From a virus, in the IMG/VR virus record IMGVR_UViG_3300006924_000248, positions 1 to 21,394 of that record: a stretch of 21,394 nt of DNA; one strand, given 5' to 3'. The notes beneath the pieces were generated by a model. It made no database searches. It worked only from the letters and a program-made list of their open reading frames with translations, and was not told the origin of the DNA. Shown one piece after another: positions 17,301 through 21,394 of the stretch; position 1 is the first letter of the stretch, and the number at the start of each line of letters is the position of its first letter. Both the position numbers and the translations under genes were made by a program.

Positions 17301-18359
17301 AATACTGATGGAGCAGTAACTGCTTCTGAAAATGCATTTGATGATTTTGTAGTTTGGCAAGGAACACAGGATTCAGGCGAACCATTGTTCAGAGTTTCAA
17401 ATGCTGGTAGAGTAATTGCTAAACGTAATTATGAAATTGGTAATCATAAAACAAATAAAGAAGAGTTTGGGGTCAGTGCAATAAACACTGTTGATACAGC
17501 AACTTCAGACATTAATACAACTACTACAAATACATATGAAAATAGACCGGGTGTATATTGGTTAAATTATAACAGTAAAAGATTTAGAGCATTTATAAAA
17601 CCAAATTGGTTGCAAAATAGAAACTGGGTATTGGCTGCAAAATTCTTTCACCATTCTGATATGCCGGCAGGCTCAAGTTTATGGACTAATGATGCATCAT
17701 GGAACGCAGGGGATTTTGACTTAAATAACGGTCATTTTTCTAAATATGGAATGCCTTGGAGATATTTTGGATTCACTAGGTTAGCGATGCAAATGGGGGA
17801 CAGAATTGCTCCAATTATGCAATTTAACTCAACACAAACTTTATATGGAGCATTTAGTGGAGGATTAGCTAATAATTCAGGAATTACAGCAGACAGTACA
17901 GATCCTGCAATGACGGGAACTGGAGTAACATACCATAATATGACAAATTATGCAGGTCCTGACTTTACAGATTTAGGCGGCCTAGAAGATAGAATGCAGT
18001 CTTATGGGTTAAATAAATGGATGGGAAGTTCAACAAATTCTACTTCATCAAATAATCAAAGTTCTTTCAATAAAAATGGAACTGTAAAAGGCCATCAATT
18101 AACAGTAGAAGACTCACATCCAAATATTGGAGGTAATGTTGCTCTGGGTCGTGCAGGAGCATGGATTGGCTGTCCACTGGATGAAGGAGGTTCTACCCAG
18201 GGCAATGCAACGGGTAACGGTGGTGCAGATTCTGCCTTTGGCTTTGGTGGGGGTTGTGGTAATAATGCAAGAACTTGGACATCAGGAATTGCTGAATGGG
18301 GTAGAGGCAATGAAGTTGCTAACTATCACCCTGCTTATATTTGGTTAAGCATAGACTAG
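14397..18359 (+). CDS. Long tail fibre with lectin-like C-terminal domain (1320 aa)
   Basis: A 1320-residue fibre. Residues 1-40 are the MAQTIKLKR module (attachment end). Two GVYQ-type domains lie at about 163-223 and 236-297, then a 10-residue repeat shaft (about 322-362, TTAKIADANV), SAAVKDYVDGKDF (about 387), NGAGLTIDGASATLLYAS (about 516-533) and a GHVGIGTDNPG motif at about 655. Residues 1050-1320 differ in character: GVYWLNY..., NWVLAAKFF, SSLWTNDASWN, KYGMPWRYFGFTRL and a Gly-rich end with FGFGGGCGN and HPAYIWLSID. This order resembles fibrinogen-related/intelectin lectin domains and would be the receptor-binding tip. The only two cysteines (C1259, C1287) are in this domain. The ribosome site is AAGGAA at 14381-14386. 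No S74 chaperone domain is seen. Fibre identity is firm, the lectin call tentative. Confidence 0.8.
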   Translation: MAQTIKLKRSATQNAVPSTSSLALGEIALNTYDGKLFIKKDVGGTESIVTIGAVGAGSIGPTELASTAVTAGSYGSTSAIPVITIDADGRITSASTATISGLSANSVTSTEIAANAVGISELDVTDGTDGQVLTTDGSGTLTFETPTGGAASANAFATNIASGDGSTATFTLSSTPSAESKIIAFINGVFQNQDAYTISGTDITFDTAPISGTNNVVVYVIGDVYSGESVLISNFDGNGSTTAFTLSNNPGNENNTQVYIDGVYQQKTTYSVSGTTLTFNTAPPTGTANIEVVMLTSTTVNTPAAGSVVTASMADDSVTGAKIVSSAVTTAKIADANVTTAKIADANVTTAKIANDAVTLDKIADAVFVTESEGISSNDNDTTLPTSAAVKDYVDGKDFETGLAGDSGTGTVNTSQTLTFSGTTNEVNTSVSGQTVTVGLPNSVNLTSNLTVGGYIAGPASFTIDPAGVGDNTGTVVIAGNLQVDGTQTIINSTSMSVDDLNLTLASGAANAAAANGAGLTIDGASATLLYASSGDKFVFNKTVDATIGTAAQPNITSVGTLTSLNASGSVKLDKSFASSDFLGDANIYSLRLTNDNTTAGNVVGLSFGQGGYNFTNFIASVRTGTGANPKGDLVFGGRPSDGSAFVERMRIQANGHVGIGTDNPGYALTISNTTSGKLSLAGGTNQNGIRFEAAGNDGVSSSLYYLGAGSDLMSGTDYGAVFLDVTNNRSVLYDDQSNSRLGFYNNNMVIDASGNVGIKRTSIAQPSAGATTLAIQGTDNNKAGAIRLYSANDSVAAYIYPDSVNGLSINTSTSHPMVFRTAGVERLKIGSDGLAEFTSTRNEWAMRLTSGSNRGGIVLDKPGTSTIMGSMLMLASDETFRLGTASNYHIRMTQNGSTFFGDTANTHFSSSGNLYMGTTTNFIAYNTIPGSQWTTIAESINYGSHGYSSSQRYWHHLKSAGGTHITVNTDGAVTASENAFDDFVVWQGTQDSGEPLFRVSNAGRVIAKRNYEIGNHKTNKEEFGVSAINTVDTATSDINTTTTNTYENRPGVYWLNYNSKRFRAFIKPNWLQNRNWVLAAKFFHHSDMPAGSSLWTNDASWNAGDFDLNNGHFSKYGMPWRYFGFTRLAMQMGDRIAPIMQFNSTQTLYGAFSGGLANNSGITADSTDPAMTGTGVTYHNMTNYAGPDFTDLGGLEDRMQSYGLNKWMGSSTNSTSSNNQSSFNKNGTVKGHQLTVEDSHPNIGGNVALGRAGAWIGCPLDEGGSTQGNATGNGGADSAFGFGGGCGNNARTWTSGIAEWGRGNEVANYHPAYIWLSID
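14883..15285 (+). repeat. GVYQ-type fibre domains, copies 1 and 2
   Basis: Copies at about 14883-15066 and 15102-15285 share GS(T)TATFTLS, then a NG/DGV(F/Y)Q strand, (D/T)(A/T)Y..SGT..TF.TAP.(S/T)GT. Two more copies are in the fibre gene at 18599. Confidence 0.8.
15361..15490 (+). repeat. 30-bp tandem repeats coding a 10-residue fibre shaft
   Basis: Units start at 15361, 15391, 15421, 15451 and 15481 with an exact 30-base period. Units 15391-15420 and 15421-15450 differ only at one or two bases (AGATAGC(A/T)GATGCAAATG...). They encode TTAKIADANV-type decamers, as found in triple-stranded fibre shafts. The outer units are degenerate. Confidence 0.9.
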
Positions 18360-18363
18360 GAGA
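18358..18363 (+). promoter_or_regulatory. Ribosome binding site AGGAGA deciding the start at 18368
   Basis: AGGAGA overlaps the fibre stop codon and lies four bases before ATG 18368. It favours that ATG over the in-frame ATG at 18341, which lies inside the fibre gene and has no such site. Confidence 0.7.
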
Positions 18364-18367
18364 TATT

Positions 18368-18595
18368 ATGATAAATTGGGAAGATGTAAAAACACAATCA
18401 ATAACAAATATAAATGATATTGTTGATAATGCAGGTGTAGTTTTATTAGATGGATTAACAGAAACTAAAAAGGCTGGAGTTGATTTACAAGAGCAATGTA
18501 AAGTTGCTTTAGATAATTATAAGTTAGCATGTACTCAATTATCCATAACAGAAGATTCAAGCGTAATTAATAAAGCAAGTACATATATAGGATAA
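18368..18595 (+). CDS. Small unknown protein between two fibre genes (75 aa)
   Basis: A 75-residue protein (MINWEDVKTQSITNINDIVD...). I do not recognise a family. Unlike its beta-rich neighbours it looks mainly helical (NINDIVDNAGVVLLDGLTETKKAGVDL, two segments; then EQCKVALDNYKLACTQL), with two cysteines nine bases-by-three apart in the second helix (C53... spacing eleven residues to the next). The start at 18368 is chosen over 18341 because of AGGAGA at 18358-18363 and to avoid overlap with the fibre. Its stop is three bases from the next gene. Small genes in this position are often fibre-assembly chaperones or connector proteins, but this is inference from position only. Confidence 0.65.
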   Translation: MINWEDVKTQSITNINDIVDNAGVVLLDGLTETKKAGVDLQEQCKVALDNYKLACTQLSITEDSSVINKASTYIG

Positions 18596-18598
18596 AAA

Positions 18599-21394
18599 AT
18601 GGCAAAAACAACAGTACCAGGATTATACATAGCAGATGGCGCAATAACAGCAGCCAAGCTTAGTAGCACCCTCGATTTATCAGGAGTTACTATTACTGTT
18701 GCAACAGCCAGTACAGGAGATAATGATACTACAGTAGCTTCTACAGCTTTTGTACAGCAAGAAATAGCTGCTCTTGTAGATAGTTCTCCAAGCGCACTCA
18801 ATACACTCAATGAATTAGCTGCAGCGATCGGAGATGACGCAAGTTTTAGCACTACTGTAACAAATAGTATTGCTACTAAACTACCTTTAGCGGGGGGTAC
18901 TCTTACTGGTAATCTAATAATTAATACTACAGGGTCTATACAGATACCAGTAGGTACAACGGCACAAAGACCAACAGCCGCACAAGGACAACTAAGATTT
19001 AATACTACTACAAGTAAGCCAGAAATATACAGTGGCTCAGCTTGGACAGATGTAGGTGGCGGTGTAGAATCCGTAAATAGTGCAACTGGAGTAGTTGTTC
19101 TAACAACAGCAAACATTACAGAGAACACAAACTTATATTACACAGACGCAAGAGCAGACGCCCGTATCGCAGCAGCAGACACCGATGATCTAAGCGAAGG
19201 CTCAACTAATTTATACTTTACTACTGCGAGAGCAAACTCCGCATTTGATGGCAGACTTTCAGGAAGCACTGGAGTTACTGTATCAAATGGAGCAGTTTCT
19301 ATTGGACAAGATGTTGCAACGTCTACAAGTCCTACTTTCCAGAACTTAACACTAAGCGGCACAGATTCAATTAAAGTTCCTTCAGGTACTACAGCACAAA
19401 GAAGTGGCTCACCTGCAAATGGAATGTTAAGATATAATTCTAGCACTAACGAATTTGAAGGATATGCAGACAGTGCCTGGGGTGCAATCGGTGGAGACAC
19501 AACTTCCAGCGTAGACTTATATACAGCAACTGGGAATGGTAGTACTGCTACTTATGACACAGGTAAGAACCCACAGTCAGAAAACAATACATGGGTATTT
19601 GTGGGTGGAGTATACCAACCAAAATCAACATATAGTTTCAGTGGTACACAAATTACACTTTCAGAAAATTTACCAAATGGGGAAGATCTAGAGGTAATCA
19701 CTGGAACGGTTTCAACATACAATCCAACGGATGCTATCTTGGGTCAGTATAACACAACTACATCAAATACCGCGTCCTATGACACAAGTTTGACGACTGA
19801 AAATGAAAATAATGTTTTCGTTTTTGTTGATGGAGTATATCAGCCAAAATCTTCATATACTTATAGCGGAAGTACTTTGACTTTAGATGCAGTTCCTACA
19901 TCAGGAATGGCACTAGAAGTATTGGTTACACGTTCAATGAATGCGGCAACAGTAACAACGGGCTTTCTTGCAGACGATGCTGTAACGACAGTAAAGATAT
20001 TAGATGCCAATGTAACTGCGGGCAAACTTGCTTCGTCTTTAGACTTGACTGGAAAAACAGTAACAGTTGCAACAGCGAGTACAGGAGACAATGATACTTC
20101 TGTAGCTTCGACTGCATTTGTACGACAAGAAATAACGGCTTTAGTCGATAGCGCACCCGCTGCAATGGACACATTAAATGAATTAGCAGCAGCTTTAGGC
20201 GATGACGCTAACTTTAGTACTACTGTAAATGCAAGTATAGCTGCAAAATTACCTTTAGCTGGCGGAACGATGACTGGTGATTTAATATTAGGAGATAATG
20301 TTAAATTAGAAATTGGCTCAGCTTCAGGCGGCGATTTACAGATTTATCATGATGGTACTAACAGCTTTATTAAAGATACAGCTGCTAATTTGGTTTTAAA
20401 TACTGATTCTTTATTAGTATCTAATGCAGCAAATACAGAAAATATAATAGTTGCACAGGGTGATGGTGCTGTTACCTTATATCATAATAATTTAGCTAAA
20501 ATAGCCACAACCTCAACAGGCATAGACGTAACAGGTACAGCCACAATGGATGGGTTGACTGTTGATGGTTATATTCAGTTTACTGATTCAGGCTCAAGTA
20601 ATCGTAATGTTTTATATTTAGATGGTTCAAACAATGTAGTTTTAGCGACTGGAACTACAGCAGGAGCAAGAGGAATAGATTTATATACCAATAATAGCAA
20701 AAGTCTTTCTGTTGCCGAGGGCGGAGACATCTCCTTCTACGAAGACACAGGCTCAACAGCTAAGTTCTTTTGGGATGCAAGTGCTGAACGATTGGGTATT
20801 GGAACTACTAGTCCTAATGGTAAGCTAACTATTTCAAATAGTAGTGCTGAAGGATTTGAATTTAGCCCAGGGGTTACTAATTTTGGTGTTGCAAATACAA
20901 ACTATATTGCTTCATACGATAGAAATGCAAGTACCTATAGAGATATATCTTTTGATGTTGGTGGTACAGCAGGAACCGCTATAAGATTTAAAGCAGGAGG
21001 CTCGGTTGGTATTGGAACTAGTAATCCTGAAAGTAAATTAGCTGTTAAAGGAAGTTCAGGAAACGCAGATTTATTTAGTATAAGTGATATTACAGTGCCG
21101 ACTAGTGGTGTTGAATATGGCACAGCTATGATTAAAACAAACTCTACTGAATATGCTTTAAATATTACAAGTTATAATGCAAATGGTAAAGGTCTAAGAA
21201 TCTACAACAATGGTGGACAAAATGCTTTTCTAATCAGTCAAGCAGGTGGAGATAGGTTTGTTGTAGATGGTTCAGGCAATGTTGGTATCGGAGAGGACGA
21301 CCCGCAAACAAAATTACATGTATTTGGTACTGACCCAGTAGTAAGAATTTCTGACGATAGTACAAGTGGTTTTCCTACTTTAGAACTAAGACAA
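18599..21394 (+). CDS. Giant tail fibre protein, 3' partial (at least 932 aa)
   Basis: An open frame of 932 codons runs from ATG 18599 (AGGA at 18589-18592) to the right edge with no stop. Modules in order: ADGAITAAKLSSTLDLSG with the LNELAAAIGDD...LPLAGGTLTGNL motif (about 12-107); GTTAQRP..GQLRFNTTTSKPE (about 118-155); NLYYTDARADARI and NLYFTTARANSAF (about 180-215); a second GTTAQR unit (about 261-299); two GVYQ domains (about 312-371 and 381-445); a second ADGAIT/LNELAAALGDD unit (about 468-564); DLQIYHDGTNSFIKD (about 578-592); then three GIGT/GIGE..P..KL repeats (about 732, 803, 894). These are standard phage fibre building blocks. Fibres with GNVGIGT repeats often end in an S74 self-cleaving chaperone, which would lie beyond the edge. 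The N-terminus (MAKTTVPGLYIADG) differs from the MAQTIK module. Confidence 0.85.
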   Translation, partial: MAKTTVPGLYIADGAITAAKLSSTLDLSGVTITVATASTGDNDTTVASTAFVQQEIAALVDSSPSALNTLNELAAAIGDDASFSTTVTNSIATKLPLAGGTLTGNLIINTTGSIQIPVGTTAQRPTAAQGQLRFNTTTSKPEIYSGSAWTDVGGGVESVNSATGVVVLTTANITENTNLYYTDARADARIAAADTDDLSEGSTNLYFTTARANSAFDGRLSGSTGVTVSNGAVSIGQDVATSTSPTFQNLTLSGTDSIKVPSGTTAQRSGSPANGMLRYNSSTNEFEGYADSAWGAIGGDTTSSVDLYTATGNGSTATYDTGKNPQSENNTWVFVGGVYQPKSTYSFSGTQITLSENLPNGEDLEVITGTVSTYNPTDAILGQYNTTTSNTASYDTSLTTENENNVFVFVDGVYQPKSSYTYSGSTLTLDAVPTSGMALEVLVTRSMNAATVTTGFLADDAVTTVKILDANVTAGKLASSLDLTGKTVTVATASTGDNDTSVASTAFVRQEITALVDSAPAAMDTLNELAAALGDDANFSTTVNASIAAKLPLAGGTMTGDLILGDNVKLEIGSASGGDLQIYHDGTNSFIKDTAANLVLNTDSLLVSNAANTENIIVAQGDGAVTLYHNNLAKIATTSTGIDVTGTATMDGLTVDGYIQFTDSGSSNRNVLYLDGSNNVVLATGTTAGARGIDLYTNNSKSLSVAEGGDISFYEDTGSTAKFFWDASAERLGIGTTSPNGKLTISNSSAEGFEFSPGVTNFGVANTNYIASYDRNASTYRDISFDVGGTAGTAIRFKAGGSVGIGTSNPESKLAVKGSSGNADLFSISDITVPTSGVEYGTAMIKTNSTEYALNITSYNANGKGLRIYNNGGQNAFLISQAGGDRFVVDGSGNVGIGEDDPQTKLHVFGTDPVVRISDDSTSGFPTLELRQ
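18950..19497 (+). repeat. Two GTTAQR...W...GG fibre motifs
   Basis: Copies at about 18950-19063 and 19379-19497 encode (V/S)GTTAQR, a G(Q/M)LR(F/Y)N(T/S) strand and a final (S)AW..(V/I)GG. This is a recurrent phage fibre unit of about 38-40 residues. Confidence 0.75.
19532..19936 (+). repeat. GVYQ-type fibre domains, copies 3 and 4
   Basis: Copies at about 19532-19713 and 19752-19936 share (E)N(N).(W/V)VFV.GVYQPKS.Y.(F/Y)SG, then a TL strand and a LEV ending. They are closest to each other, and related to copies 1 and 2 in the 1320-residue fibre. Confidence 0.8.

Larger units (their letters stand above)
18632..20290 (+). repeat. Two copies of a roughly 285-bp fibre segment inside one gene
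   Basis: Copy 1 (about 18632-18920) and copy 2 (about 20000-20290) both encode (D)(A/G)..T..KL.S.LDL.G.T.TVATASTGDND, then VASTAFV.QEI.ALVDS, LNELAAA.GDDA.FSTTV and KLPLAGGT.TG. Protein match is high and the DNA match clearly lower but still obvious by eye. They enclose about 1.1 kb of other modules. Confidence 0.85.

Noticed and set aside
18120-18359. Variable region of a diversity-generating retroelement in the lectin-like tip
   Set aside because: No reverse transcriptase, template repeat or accessory gene is in the window, and no near-identical second copy with adenine-only differences was found. It could lie outside the window.
18341-18367. Earlier start (ATG 18341) for the 75-aa gene
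   Set aside because: It overlaps the fibre by 19 bases and lacks a ribosome site, while ATG 18368 follows AGGAGA.
18535-19128. Long antisense open frame of 197 codons, and similar minus-strand frames at 15068-15541, 13168-13635 and 5203-5652
   Set aside because: They lie opposite well-supported fibre genes, give Val/Leu/Pro-rich sequences with no motif, and arise because Thr/Ala/Ser/Gly codons rarely make stops on the other strand. No ribosome sites or promoters were seen for them.
1-21394. tRNA genes, integrase, attachment sites, insertion sequences
   Set aside because: Nothing was seen by eye; nearly all of the window is covered by coding frames with gaps under 80 bases. A tRNA scan was not run.

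Overview
The window is a stretch of the late structural region of a tailed bacteriophage (or a prophage). It codes on the + strand throughout, is AT-rich, and is almost fully packed with virion tail genes. No replication, lysis, integration, tRNA or host housekeeping gene is visible. The tail-tip protein is of the lambda gpJ kind, which suggests a siphovirus-like (long non-contractile) tail. The low GC, the serine/threonine/asparagine-rich fibre proteins and the fibre motifs used (GTTAQRP..., NLYYTDAR, DLQIYHDGTN, GNVGIGT..P, a short M-x-RRVLLGK N-terminus) are of the sort I know from marine phage genomes and metagenomic contigs. The host cannot be read from this window.

Layout. (1) 1-11910, tail-tip block: the 3' end of an unidentified tail gene; a 2204-residue gpJ-like tail-tip/host-specificity protein with an extra hub-like N-terminus; a 1027-residue protein of tandem Ig-like/BACON-like repeats; a 62-residue unknown; a 128-residue protein that looks like a degenerate Hint (intein-like) domain; two small proteins (153 and 202 residues) sharing the M-x-RRVLLGK N-terminus with the 1027-residue protein; and a 108-residue virion protein. 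These genes are locked together by 1-base TAATG or 4-base ATGA start/stop overlaps and one 20-base overlap, so they read as one translationally coupled operon. (2) 11911-11989: the only control region of note, with a consensus sigma70-type promoter (TTGACA, 18 bp, TGGTATAAT), a palindrome across the -35 box, and a strong Shine-Dalgarno in a very short leader. (3) 11990-21394, fibre block: a 111-residue BppU-N-like protein, a 132-residue small structural protein, two fibres sharing an MAQTIK(I/L)KR N-terminus (534 and 1320 residues), a 75-residue unknown, and a giant fibre gene that runs off the right edge (at least 932 residues).

How the genes fit together (inference): gpJ forms the tail tip. 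The proteins with shared N-terminal modules are likely alternative adhesins or tip decorations attached to a common docking site, and the long fibres extend from the tip to bind the cell surface. The two longest fibres share repeated building blocks (GVYQ domains, GNVGIGT repeats) and look like products of repeated module exchange. The 1320-residue fibre ends in a Gly/Trp/Cys-containing domain resembling fibrinogen-related/intelectin lectins, a plausible receptor-binding tip. The most unusual items are the stand-alone Hint-like protein, the three-fold reuse of one short N-terminal module on unrelated bodies, the lectin-like tip, and the promoter that splits the tail-tip and fibre operons.
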